From contig JAJJXM010000177.1 of NCBI GenBank assembly GCA_024516155.1, positions 1 through 23,111 of the forward strand: a stretch of DNA of 23,111 nucleotides, given 5' to 3'. Below, piece after piece: positions 9,518 to 20,315 of the stretch (positions are counted from its first letter, which is position 1; each line of letters begins with the position of its first letter). A model generated the notes under the pieces. That model was not told the DNA's origin and ran no database searches. It worked only from the letters and a program-made list of their open reading frames with translations. The position numbers were made by a program, and so were the translations under genes. This DNA comes from Pyronema omphalodes (Eukaryota > Ascomycota > Pezizomycetes > Pezizales > Pyronemataceae).

Positions 9518-10527
9518 ATGGCAACAGTTCAAAATATCACCAGCGTCGATCAATTTAATGATCTCATCTCTAATGCTCCCGAGACTTCCCTGGTCGTCTT
9601 GAATTTTCATGCGCCTTGGGCCGCGCCATGTGCGCAGATGAACCAGTATGCTCCCCGTCTTTTTTTCGCGACCGGATATGAGGAGTACCGAAACTGGGGA
9701 GAATCGAGGGAATGGAGCTTGTTATCGTCGCGCCGGGACACTTTGAGGCAGCGAGATAGCAGTTGGGAGTGTTCAGTGTTCATGCACTGCAGCTTCACCC
9801 CGCTTTACTCCTCCGTGACTCAGCATCTCATATTCTCGCGAAACCCACCCATTTTCGTTAAGCTGTCGTCCCAATCCTGCTACCTCCTTCCTCCTTCCTC
9901 CTCCCTCGCATCCCCGTTACCTATCAACATCTACTAACCTCCCCCAGGGTGTTCTCAACCCTCGCCTCCCAATCCCCCGCCTCCACTCTCTTCCTCGCCA
10001 TCGATGCCGAAGAGCACCCCGACATCTCCGAGACCTACGAAGTCAGCGCAGTGCCATACTTCGTTCTCCTCCGGAACAACACTACACTCGACAGTATTTC
10101 CGGCGCAGATCCCGCCAAGCTCACAGCCGCAGTAACCAAGCACAGCAACGGCGGAACATTTTCACTTCCTCCTCCTCAAAGCACCGCGCCCACCCCTGGC
10201 AACGACAACCAGCAACAAGAAGAGGAAGAAGACATCAACACACGTCTCGCGAAGCTGGTCGCCGCTGCTCCGGTTATGTTATTCATGAAAGGAACGCCAG
10301 CGGCTCCTCAATGTGGGTTTTCGAAGAAGCTTGTGGCGTTGTTGAGAGAGAAGGAGGTTCGGTATGGCTTTTTTAATATTTTGGCCGATGATGAGGTTAG
10401 ACAGGGGTTGAAGGTTTATTCCGATTGGCCTACGTATCCTCAGTTGTATGTTAAGGGTGAACTTGTTGGTGGACTGGATATTGTTAGAGAGGAGATGGAG
10501 AATGATCCTAGCTTTTGCAGAATTTGA
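9518..10527 (+). CDS. Monothiol glutaredoxin, Trx-Grx fusion (GRX3/GRX4 / PICOT type)
   Basis: This is a cytosolic/nuclear monothiol glutaredoxin that binds a bridging [2Fe-2S] cluster with glutathione and takes part in iron sensing and Fe-S trafficking. Exon 1 is 9518-9645. The intron is 9646-9947 (GTATGC ... CTACTAAC ... CCCCCAG, 302 bp). Exon 2 is 9948-10527. Total 235 aa. The thioredoxin-like domain (1 to about 105) has W34-A-A-P-C38, with Ala in place of the first Trx cysteine as usual in this family, and the cis-Pro segment AVPYF (Pro79). An acidic Gln/Glu linker follows (about 130-137). The Grx domain has MKGTP (Lys157), the monothiol active site C165-G-F-S168, WPTYPQLY and GGLDIV, which are glutathione-binding elements. 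Only one Grx domain is present, as in fungal GRX3/4. The C-terminus (DPSFCRI) is unusual: one extra T in the TTTT run at 10513-10516 would give DPSFLQNLSA. GRX3 and GRX4 cannot be told apart. Confidence 0.95.
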
Positions 10528-10675
10528 GTGCTTAAATGATGGAAGGGTATAGGGATGGGAAAGAAGAGGATCTGGGATAGGATTCTGATTTCGGGGACAC
10601 GGAATCGGAGGATACTGTAGCTATATTTACTACCAGAATGGCGGAAAATGATTGTTTGATGATTGATGCATTGCT

Positions 10676-10805
10676 GGAGTTGGAGTTGGAGTTGGGGCTG
10701 GGGATACTGGGTGTGTGAGCGTCTATGTGTGTGTGTGTGTATGTGGGATGGGTGTGTGTATGTGGGATGGGATGTGTGTGTGTGTGTGTGTGTATGGGAT
10801 TAGGT
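10676..10805 (+). repeat. GGAGTT and (GT)n microsatellites
   Basis: GGAGTT units at about 10676-10700 lead into GT-rich DNA, with (TG)n blocks at about 10725-10745 and 10771-10793 separated by TATGGGATGG. Confidence 0.9.
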
Positions 10806-11031
10806 GTGTATAAAAAGGAATTAAGATAGTACCACACCATAAATATCCATCTCAAAATCAAACCCTCCCCCCCCCCGTAACTCCAAACCCACAAAACAAC
10901 ACAAATTACTTCCACATCACATCACACGACCAAGTATTCGAACTTCAGTATTCAGTAATTTCCAGCCTGTTGTGGTTACCGAATCCTCTACTAAAGTCGC
11001 AAGGAATGAAATTTGTGAAAACTTAAAGTTG

Positions 11032-11036
11032 ATGAC

Positions 11037-11067
<31 letters not shown>
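11032..11067 (+). repeat. (GAT)n microsatellite
   Basis: About eleven consecutive GAT/GAC triplets. Confidence 0.95.
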
Positions 11068-11197
11068 CATTTATTTCTGGAGCTGGGATTTTTTTAGTTA
11101 GGATTTACAGATGAAGGGAATAGATGAAGAGGATAGAATAGATTATAGGAGAGTGGAATTTGTTTGGTGTGATGGATATACGGAAATAACGTTTGTT

Positions 11198-11428
11198 GAA
11201 AAAAAAAATAACAAAAGAAAATAATAATAATAATAATAATAATAATAAAGGAAATCGAAGGAAAAGAAAGAAAACCGAAGGAAAACCGAAAAAAAAAAAA
11301 CCAAACCAAAGCAAAATACAAAGAAAAACCAAAACAAAAGACAAAGCAAAAGACAAAAAAGAACAAAAAAAAACAAAAAACCAAGAAAGCCATCCTTCCT
11401 TCCTTCCTTCCTTCCTTCTTTCCTTCCC
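11198..11428 (+). repeat. (AAT)n, A-rich and (TTCC)n compound repeat
   Basis: (AAT)n lies at about 11220-11248, purine-only AAAACC/AAAGCC repeats at about 11250-11390, and a (TTCC)n block at 11393-11428. Confidence 0.9.
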
Positions 11429-11792
11429 ATCGACAAGGAGAAGGAAGCCAAGAGGGGATATTGTAAAACGGCTTATAAATATTGAGAACTAAAGGTTTAT
11501 GGTGGATATGTGACTCGTGTATCACGTGATTTTAAAGGTCTTTGACTCCATGATTAAGATGATGTTTTATTTCCGGTCTTTGCGGGTTTTTGAGGGCGAA
11601 ATTGGAGGGGATAGTGAAAGGGAAAACGACATTTTGATATGAAGATGTTTTTTTTTTTTGGAAAGATATGGAAAATATGGAAAAATAAAGAGAAAAAGAA
11701 AAAGAAAAAAGAATGAAAATAAAAACTCCTGAAACGCCGCACTTTTCTGTGATTATACCCCCCCTATCACCATCCTGCTCCTGTGTGTACCG

Positions 11793-11811
11793 CCCCCCCC
11801 CCCCCCCCCCC
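11793..11811 (+). repeat. Poly-C run of 19
   Basis: Nineteen consecutive C residues, 23 bp beyond the DAD3 stop codon and followed by further C-rich DNA that continues into the gene's last exon. Confidence 0.95.
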
Positions 11812-11833
11812 GCCCTCCCCCCGCCTCATCCCA

Positions 11834-12308
11834 TTACTCCTCCCCTTCCCCCTCCCCCTCCCCCTCCTCATGAATCCCCTGATCCAAAAAGATATCATAA
11901 ACACTAGCCTTCAACAACGTAAACACAAGCGCACTCTTCCGTTCCAACACCCGAAGCGAATCCATAATCTCTAACGTCGGCGTGTTGGCTAGGTGTGATG
12001 TTACGGCTGCTAACTGGGTGGAGGGTTAGTTGCTTGTGGTTGTGGGATGGGTTATACCCCCCTCCCCACAGGAGGGGGGGAGGGCGGTGGGGCGGCGGTG
12101 GAAAGGTATAGGGGATGGGGTAAAGACAGAGGGGAGGGGGGTGGATGGGGTGGATGGGGTAAAGGTATAGGGAAGGGCAGAGGGGAGGGATAAAACACAC
12201 CCGCTGAAGATTCCCGAGTAGCTTGGTATACTCATGTAACAGCTCACGTTCGGTTGCGGTGAGGACTCCGCCGCCGGATTGCGGGGTTTGCGTCGAGGGT
12301 GAGTTCAT
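11834..12308 (-). CDS. DAD3: DASH/DAM1 complex subunit Dad3 (two exons)
   Basis: Dad3 is a small subunit of the DASH/DAM1 ring that couples fungal kinetochores to spindle microtubules. Exon 1 is 12308-12201 (36 codons), with LTATERELLHEYTKLLGNLQ, the conserved Dad3 N-terminal helix. The intron is 12014-12200 (GTGTGT donor, ACTAAC branch near 12024-12030, CCCAG acceptor; 187 bp, very C-rich). Exon 2 is 12013-11834, reading LAAVTSHLANTPTLEIMDSL then RVLERKSALVFTLLKASVY, the family's most conserved block. Splicing is in phase 0 and gives 95 aa, within the normal size of Dad3. The tail is a Glu/Gly repeat (EEGEGEGEGEE) encoded by GAGGGG units of a C-rich tract that runs on into the 3' flank, so its length may vary. 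No frame breaks are seen, in contrast to HIR1. Confidence 0.93.
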
Positions 12309-12677
12309 TTTGTTTCGTTGGGCGGGGGTGTTGGATGCGTGGGGAGCGTGGGGACAGAGGGGGCGGGGGTGGACTGGTGGATTGGTGGATGGGGGGGGGG
12401 GGGATTTGCTGAGTCGTTTTGTGATTTCTTTCGTTGGTATGTTTGTGCAGTATCGAGGGGGGGCAGTGATGAATTGGCGGTGTAGAGAGAGGTTGAATAG
12501 ACTGATTTGATGTAGTTGAGCTTAAACTGAGCTCGAGGGTGCGAAGCTTACGCGCTTGGAACTAAGAGTTGCTGAAAGCGCGGGGTACGCGGGGTGACGC
12601 GACGCGTTGGGTGGCTTGGTAGGGTGGGGTAGGGTAATTTGGACGTAGGTGCAACTATGATGCGGTTCAGTAGCTAC
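12309..12677. promoter_or_regulatory. DAD3 upstream region with ACGCG cluster
   Basis: This G-rich upstream DNA (13-G run at 12391-12403) carries four ACGCG cores within 58 bp: 12550-12554, 12587-12591, 12597-12601 and 12602-12606. The last lies inside a full MluI box ACGCGT (12602-12607). In yeasts ACGCG(T) is the binding site of the MBF G1/S factor. Periodic control of a kinetochore gene would be plausible but is inferred. The cluster sits about 240-300 bp before the start codon. Confidence 0.45.
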
Positions 12678-13378
12678 CTACATTTTTCGACCGCAACTTC
12701 GGATTTTAAGGATAAGAGGAGAAGTTGGATTGGGGATCGCCAGGTTTAAGTCTTATTATGAGGGCTGAATTTGTGATAGAACTGGTTATAGTGAAAGTGT
12801 TTTTTCTTTTGGAAAAACGAAAAAAAACAACCAAGGCGGGTATGCTGAATTTACAGTAGATCAATGATAACTCCGCACATGGCGGCAGTGATGAATCATG
12901 TTTCACTCATACGGCGCGGGAAATAAAAGGAGGTAGAGGGTGTTTAAGGGTTATTATTTGGATGTTCTTATGTTCCATGATATTTCCAAGATTGTCCATA
13001 ATGTTTCACTCCATCTGATGTGTTACCTTCTGATGCAACTGTGTTGCTGTTAAACTACATATTTCGACCGCTGCTCCGGATTGTCAGGATAAGAGGAGGA
13101 GTTGGATCGCGGATTGGTGTTCTGTGTTTTGTTTTGAGGCTGAAGTCAGTGTTGAGTTGTGGATTAATTATGTGATTTATATCTAGAGTTGATAAATACA
13201 TCAATCCGGCATGGCTAGTGTAATGCTGGTGTGATACATTATGTGTCACCCGCTAGATAACTCGGGACAGAGAGGAGGTGCTGGGTGTTTAAGGGCTATG
13301 GTGTCGTTATGTTTCATATTTCGAAGATGACCCATGACTGTCCACTCTAATATACGTTTATCTGTTGTGATTTGTTTT
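12678..13378 (+). repeat. Diverged tandem duplication, two units of about 320-380 bp
   Basis: Unit 1 starts at about 12678 (CTACATTTTTCGACCGC, then GGATAAGAGGAGAAGTTGGA). Unit 2 starts at about 13055 (CTACATATTTCGACCGC, then GGATAAGAGGAGGAGTTGGA). Later landmarks keep the same order: AGGGCTGAA / GAGGCTGAA, a TCCG-CATGGC segment, GGGTGTTTAAGGG (12939 and 13284), and TGTCCA (about 12995 and 13340). I judge overall identity as moderate, with indels of up to about 30 bp. Neither unit has a shared open frame. A weaker match to the unit start (CTCGAACGGAGCTGCGGAAT) follows at about 13380, possibly a third eroded copy. Confidence 0.75.
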
Positions 13379-15970
13379 CTCGAACGGAGCTGCGGAATTC
13401 TGATAATGATGCATTGTACCTGTCATAACCACAAAGATTTGCCTGTTACATTCCCGATACCTTCGGATTGAGATGTTATTATTTTACGGCAGTAAGTACT
13501 GTCCCTGAATTGCGGTAGATATTTTTGAAGGTTTGATCACTCTGTTACCGGTACATGGGGTTCCTGGTACTTATTCCGCTACATCTTATTCCACCATTGA
13601 CGCAGCTCAAAATGTGGATCCATATTGAGCCGGATATTGTTACGAGTACTGAGGTTACCATTTTTGTAGATAGAGTGCAACACTACAGCTCCACCGAATC
13701 GATGATATTGAAACACATTCCCCTAGCCGTTAACATGTGTTCCCTGGCTACCAAAACCGTATCATTATTGTTACAGCTCCGTGACATTGATGATGGATAT
13801 TTATCCACGAATATTACACCTTATTCCATCTGTATGTTCTGAATACCCATCAACGCCGCATGAATCTGCTGTTGCTCCATGCCATGGTGAGTCTTTCATT
13901 ACATCTCATTCCATCAACATGCAACAAGCCTATTCCCCGCCTGAATGTTCGACCGCTTGATCCACTTCAAATACCGCCTTTTTCCCGCTCCGGTTTTTCC
14001 TTTCACTCCACCATTCTCTACATTCCATCTAAACCTGGAACAACATATTCCTTCCCTTCCACAGTTTATCCTGTCTCTATCTACGACATGCTTATTTTAA
14101 TATCTCAGTATTCTGAATCCCTTAATTTCCATCCGCTGAAACCTCTTGAATGACACCAGTCAAACATATTGTTATCTCCTAACCGATGACTCTTATTTTT
14201 CCGTAAGTTTTTAGCTGATCTGCCTATTTGCACTTTTTCGCTAACCTGTCAAGTCATCCATACCAAAAGTTGTATTCGCACCATCACAGCGCCGATGTGT
14301 ACTACCACCCTATTCGCTTTTCTGGTTAACTTGATTACCTCATTACCACTGTCTTGGACTTTTTCTGGAAATATTCGTTACTCTGGGCTATTAAATCGGT
14401 TCTTTGTGACTACCGAATATATATTGCTTCTGGACTCTACCCATTCACGACCTTGGGGCAATGACGATTGAGAGTACTCATCAGGTGCATTGTCCCCGTA
14501 CGTAACGGAACCGAAATCTGGCCTTCTTCGCTCCTCCGGTCTGGATGACTTTCACACGATTCTTTCGCTTGTGGTTTTTCCTGGGGATACAGCGACTTGA
14601 ATACCTGCGAAGGCCAAACCATCTCTTGATGTTGAATTTTCATCTACCTGCCCTTGGAGGGATGGCAAGCACATGGCACCCTGCCCATCCAACGTTAATG
14701 ATATTCAGCGTAAGGACGACACTCACAGCATGAGGGAAGAAGTGCTTTGCCTTGCACCTCCCGACCGGCGACAAACCCATGCCAATTGGAGAAGGAAACC
14801 ACAATACCGAGGAGGCGACTCAGCGGGAATGGCAGAACCGCATGGCTGGCCTTTGTCTTTGCAAGGCCCTCAGGAACCCGACATAATCCTCCGGGTATTG
14901 AAGGCTCTTATCCTTGCGGATGTTTTACCACCACATGCCCTGAAGGGATAACAATGCACTTGCTCCCCCAATGACAGTGTTCGCTATACTCAACATCAAG
15001 GACGAGACAGTCCTGGCACGGACACTCTTAGCGGCCCTTAGGGTCTTCCTTTGTCACACTTTAATTCCCCTCTCAACATAATCTTCTCCCCACGTTATGA
15101 AGACCTACTGGACACCTTTATCAGGAGCCGTAATGAGCCCTCAGCTAGAACAGAATATCGATGACGATACAACAGATTTGGACGGTTGCCCATGAGGTGC
15201 GGTTTTGGCTGTTTTGGCTAGTAAGTCAGGGACAGCGTCATCATCGCTAGCTGTGCACCAAAAAACATACAGAGGGAGCCCCTGCGATTTCTGGGGATGG
15301 TGATCAAGATACTGTCCTTCCCAGGGATGATCGAAAACCCAGAAATCATGAGAATGACTTGCTAAGCACCATTCAGTATTACATCGAATACCCCTGTTCT
15401 CCAAAAGCAGCAATGAAAAGCGAGATTGGTGTCAACCAGGGATCACTACAGTGATTCTCATACCACAAGTACAAAGAATACAGACACCCTGAGAAATACA
15501 CTAATCAGATGCTACAAAGCGATCGTTGTCAAGACTGCTGACAGTAAATACAGCATTCTTGTTCGGGCTGTCTGGCGTATGGAAGATGAGAATTTATATC
15601 AACTCGGACTTCAGGTTATTATACTACTCAGTACATTTGAGATGCAACATTCATGGAGCTACCGCCGCTTATTCTCTGTGCAGTGACGGAATGGTATTTG
15701 TCTCTAGCACCGTGTTAGTATGAACAGAGAGGGAAAAGGCAATACGAATTCCGTGCGATCATTTCATACACTGTTTTGTTCATTTGCTTCCCGATTCGGA
15801 AATATTTTGCACCAGAAATGGCGTTACCTTCAGCATTATCTAGTGTAGCAATAGAAAAGGAGGTGGAACATCTCCGATGGTTTCGCGCCTTACATGCTTC
15901 CGAATGCCGAAAATGTTGCTTTGTCTCCGGCACGAATCATCCAATTCCTGGTCATCACCTCAGCGTTTGA
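13379..15970. other. Gene-poor region, no recognised gene
   Basis: Open frames include 13555-13842 (+, 95 codons), 13860-14153 (+, 97 codons; ATG then GTGAGT after nine codons), 14673-14951 (+) and 15141-15413 (-). Some read like decayed protein (for example SHDFWVFDHPWEGQYLDHH in the - strand frame at 15141-15413), but I recognise no family, and stops or frame changes lie close by. ATTCCA words recur at 13580-14030. Confidence 0.4.
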
Positions 15971-18900
15971 ATCCAAAGCCACTACCTGCCGGGTTGATAA
16001 AAGCGGCTACTCGTCTCCAGCGCCCTGAAATTTCTGTTGAGATGATCCGATAGTCAGTTGGAATTCCTTCACTCAATGTGATGTTTTGTTTTGTCATTGA
16101 TGTTTTCTCTACTCATGCATCCGAACCAGTGAACCCCGAGAAATGTGTAAAGGATCTAGTGCCCAAAATCTAATCTGTTGCCACACTGATCAGCGATCGT
16201 TCTGCTTGTTTCTTCAGTGATGTTTTCCGTTCCTGTTCGTCACATATAAAATTCGCGTAATTTTCTGTTAGTGCTGTTTTCGGTGATTTTCATTTTATGG
16301 GGAAGAGGGATGTTGTCTTTGTGATTATTCTGTTTTAGATCTTGTGTTCGATTACTTATGCCACCAAGGCCATTGTGTTCCATAGTGAAGTAGGAAAATA
16401 ATATCTGTGTTTGTTTGAACATGAGTTTTTATCCAGTAATTTGTGAATCGTGTTGGTTGGATGATAGTTTGGTGTCAAGGTGAAAAACAATACTCAGTAA
16501 GTTGCATAAACATGATGGTTCTCGCTTTGGGTTGCCTGAACGGCGCGGCGGCATAAATCGTGAGGCTTGTCAATTTCCATTCCTAGAATACGGGTAAATG
16601 AATCCCCACCGGTGGGACAGAGTAAATCAGAGATATGCGAACTGATGAGAAAAGTTTCAGGATTCGCACAAGAAACACGGACAAGTCCAATGGTTGCAGC
16701 CCAGATGATTTCGGCAATTCTTTGCATCAAGCTAAAGAAGATTTTGATCTAGCAGTGCGGGCATCGGCAAGAATGCCATTCTTATGTCTTGATACAATTA
16801 CTGAGCGTTTTGTTTTACTACATGTGATGTTGGATGCGTCAGTGATGAGGGAAAAAGGCTAGTTTCATTCATGAGGTCAGTACAACAGGTCTAGTGGTTT
16901 CGCTTTTTCATGTGGTTAGTGCAAACTGTATCGCTGAGCGTTCAAGATCCAATGATATCCCACATCATATAATCGTGACCGCGAATGACTAGTCAGGATT
17001 GACCATAATGATGATAACGCTCCAGTTGCTTGGTGATCCTCTGTGAATCAGTGTTGTAGTAGTTATTTTTGGTCAATTAGTAACGTTAGGCTTGGTGGGT
17101 CTTGTGAATGGAAAGTTTTAAAGTGTCAAGAAATCTCCCAGTTGACGTGTCAAGTCTGAGGTCCGTTTCCTTTTCGTGTGTGGTATCCGGTCCTGAGATT
17201 CCTCGAATGTTCGCATTAATGGCTTTTAGAGGAGTTGCGCGGATCGCTTCTGCCGTTTTTTGTGTTATAAGTGATTTCGCGCTTTCTGGGTATGTTCACC
17301 GACGTTCACATTCGTTGGCCGTCTAAATGAAGCTGTTGATTGATGATGAGGGCGGAAGTGAACAGCAGATGTGAAGTGGAAGAGCGATATAGTTGGTCAT
17401 ATTTGAGTCGAGGTGTTGGCTTTCGTTATACGTCATAACCAACACAGAACGTTTAAATTACACAAAATATCTCGAGATTATAAGCATAAACCGATGAATT
17501 TCAAGATTTACTGATTGATTTCTCAATACTAATACAAGTCCGAATCATCCTCATTCCGAGTATGCTATTTTCCAAGTGCTTCTAGTTAGCCAAATACAGT
17601 CTGACCAACTCCTGCCATGACTGACCAGTAATGTGGTGTTATTCACTGAAGAAGTGGAGAATATATACGTATTACTGCGAGTTGACGAGCATACAGAGTA
17701 GTGGATGTGCATTCAAGCGAACAATCAATATGTAAATGTACAGATGAGAAAAGATGAAGAGGCGAAAAGATACGATTGTGCAAATGCGAAATTGCGGATT
17801 ACATTGCACTAAAACATAAATATGTAGGTACATGTAGATACGTGCAGATGAATGTAGGAATTTAAAAACGTTACTGCAAACAATAGTGGTATGTCATACT
17901 TGCTTTAGGCATTCAACGCAGATGTTTATGGACACTATAAATTATATTCGCAGACAGCTTTTGATTTCAGGTTGGTGATGGTGAAGACACTCAGAGACGA
18001 TCTATAATAAGAGATGAAATATTTATCAGAGGTAATAAACAATAAAAGCGGTGATGTCATCGCTCCTTGTGCTTTTTACCCCAACGTCGTACCTCACACG
18101 TCGCACCTAGCACCTCGGTTAAATCCGACTCGCTTAATTTCCTGTCGTTTCCGCCGGCGCTTCGGCCAAGCGATGAAAATAAAGAGACATAGTGTACACC
18201 ATTTTCAATCGGATCAAAATCGAAACCAAAAGTTATTTTTGTCAATGTACGACTGTATGAAGTTTAATCGAATGCATAGAAAAAGGGAATAAAGATAGAA
18301 ATAAGCGACACGCCATCAAGCACTAACCTTGCAGCCTCAAGGCATCTCTATATCTTAACGTCTTTCAAGGCGCTCGCGCGGCTCTGTTCCAGTGTCAGTC
18401 CCTTCAATTCACCTTCTTCATATCTCGCTTTCAATTTTTCATTTGCCAAATAATCAGCCGCTAGGCTTGGGAAACCCCTCTGTGTCGGTTCTGCATCGGA
18501 TGCTGGCGATTTCTGATAATCCAGGACCGATCATTGAATATAGTGTATGCAAACGTCACGGCTGGTTCCACGTTCCCCGTTTGGCCTTTGACTTCATGAT
18601 CTGAGCCCACCGTAATAATGAGTCGACTCTAGAATTTCCCGGAGTCATTCTGTACGCTCAAAGTTCATAGGAAACATAAACATAAAGCCCCTGCCGTTTG
18701 TGCTTTCAGAATAACCATCAGGATTGATGTTAGTGGTGTTATTGTACGGTATCCCTGGTAAAGAAGCCGCGAGGTGGTAATGGGGGTGGAAATGAAATGT
18801 AGTCCCGGAGCCGAAAATGGAGGAGATCAGCCGTCAGCTACAGTGTGAAGTGAGTTACTAGCTTTGGTTGGCCATCGTGGATAGTAAAGCACGTACAAAT

Positions 18901-19347
18901 TACATAACCAATTTCGTGATGTTCACCAGATGTTAAGAAATCCACACGAACAATACGATATACAGAAACCGATAAAAGACGAAATCGGGATTATGACAGT
19001 CATGTTATTATACGACTGCACATGACTCGTCTCCATCTTGACGTCGTTGTATGTGGGAAGTGGCCGCTGCGACGCGGTGGTTTCAATATTCCGAAAGCTC
19101 CCATTTCTCCAATAACCCCCAAGCATAAAATCGAATAGTCACTCGAGCCAGAAACGAATCCCCGTCCGATAAGTCTCAAAATTCGTGTGGTGATTCACCT
19201 CCACTATCTCGGTCCGGTACAGAGGTGGATATATGATTGAGTCTTGTCAGATGGTAGCTTCATTTAGTTAATGGCACTCCATGATGTTATGCCCGATCCA
19301 TATAGGCTAATGCTGTTCATCGATGTCGCATAACTTTGCGGCAGCTC
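15971..19347. other. Gene-poor region, no recognised gene
   Basis: About 3.4 kb without microsatellites, tRNA-like or family-like coding sequence. The longest frames (60-92 codons, for example 16494-16730 - and 18014-18292 +) overlap others on the opposite strand and show no known motif. A near-palindrome, AGCGGTGATGTCATCGCT, is at 18047-18064. The phrase GTGATGTTTT recurs around 16078-16225. Confidence 0.4.
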
Positions 19348-20315
19348 TACTCGTGCCAAGGTGGCGCTAATGCACCACCCCCGGTCACTCGCATGCTCGT
19401 GAACCGTGGGCACTTCTACGAAGTGCCTCTCAGAGCTTTGCCCAGGGCAGAGCTGTGCCCAATTTACTGTTTTTCCAGACATTACAGTACTTTTTACCCA
19501 CGCCATCAATTCCGATTTACTCAAATATTTTATATATGGATAATATATATCTAAATTCAATATTCCAGGTGTTCGCAAGTTAATATCATGTTGTGGTGGG
19601 CCGTGGTGTTGTAATTTGTGTTGCGTGTTCGGATTGCCATTTTTCACGCCCATGCGAGATCTCAACAACCAATGAACTGATGAAGATAATTTTTGAACCG
19701 TCAGAATTGCGCATATTTATTTAGTCGAACAGAGATTTCAGGTTAACTTCAGATTGTTGTTGTTGTCTGGTTGACATCGCGATGTGAATTTTGCGCGGTG
19801 TTGAGTTGCGTCGCGGTGTTGCTCAAAGCTCATGCTCGGCCAACGCAAAATGGTGCCGTTGTTAACCCAACAATGATCATTTGATCTATATCAACCGCAA
19901 CAACAACAATGTGCAAATGATGTAAAATGTCTATTCGACTAAATCAATATGTGCGATTCCAACGGTTCAAACATTATCTCAATCGGTTCATTGGTTGCTG
20001 AGATCTCGCATGGGCGTGAAAAATGACAATCCGAACACGCAACACAAATTACAACACCACGGCCCACCACAACATGATATTAACTTGCGAACACCTGGAA
20101 TATTGAATTTAGATATATATTATCCATATATAAAATATTTGAGTAAATCGGAATTGATGGCGTGGGTAAAAAGTACTGTAATGTCTGGAAAAACAGTAAA
20201 TTGGGCACAGCTCTGCCCTGGGCAAAGCTCTGAGAGGCACTTCGTAGAAGTGCCCACGGTTCACGAGCATGCGAGTGACCGGGGGTGGTGCATTAGCGCC
20301 ACCTTGGCACGAGTA
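19348..20315. mobile_element. 968-bp foldback/MITE-like element with long terminal inverted repeats
   Basis: The sequence from 19348 is the reverse complement of the sequence ending at 20315. The outer 330 bp of each arm (19348-19677 and 19986-20315) differ at only two positions (19637/20026 and 19665/19998), with no indel. Further inward the pairing continues at lower identity to about 19770/19893, leaving a loop of roughly 120 bp. The ends read TA-CTCGTGCC ... GGCACGAG-TA, so the element is bounded by TA on both sides, as expected for a Tc1/mariner-type TA target duplication. The arms contain smaller palindromes (GGCACTTCTACGAAGTGCC, 19409-19427; TGCCCAGGGCA, 19439-19449). No transposase is encoded. 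The matching 100-residue open frames in both arms are mirror images and probably not genes. Confidence 0.85.

Larger units (their letters stand above)
10528..11833. other. Convergent intergenic region, microsatellite-rich
   Basis: This is non-coding DNA between the 3' ends of the glutaredoxin gene (+) and DAD3 (-). It contains GT, GAT, AAT, A-rich, TTCC and C repeats (listed separately). Long open frames here are Thr/His or Phe-only repeats and resemble no protein. Confidence 0.7.

Noticed and set aside
10532..10915. - strand Thr-His repeat open frame
   Set aside because: It is a product of the GT microsatellite.
11094..11525. Phe/Tyr-rich - strand open frames resembling membrane segments
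   Set aside because: They are translations of A-rich and AAT repeats, and the apparent hydrophobicity is an artefact.
12026..12247. Pro/Ser/Thr-rich - strand frame
   Set aside because: It lies within the C-rich DAD3 intron. The spliced model explains the conserved sequence on both sides.
13379..19347. Repeat-induced point mutation as the cause of gene poverty
   Set aside because: Dinucleotide indices were not computed, and no duplicated coding element with C-to-T bias is visible, so it cannot be claimed.
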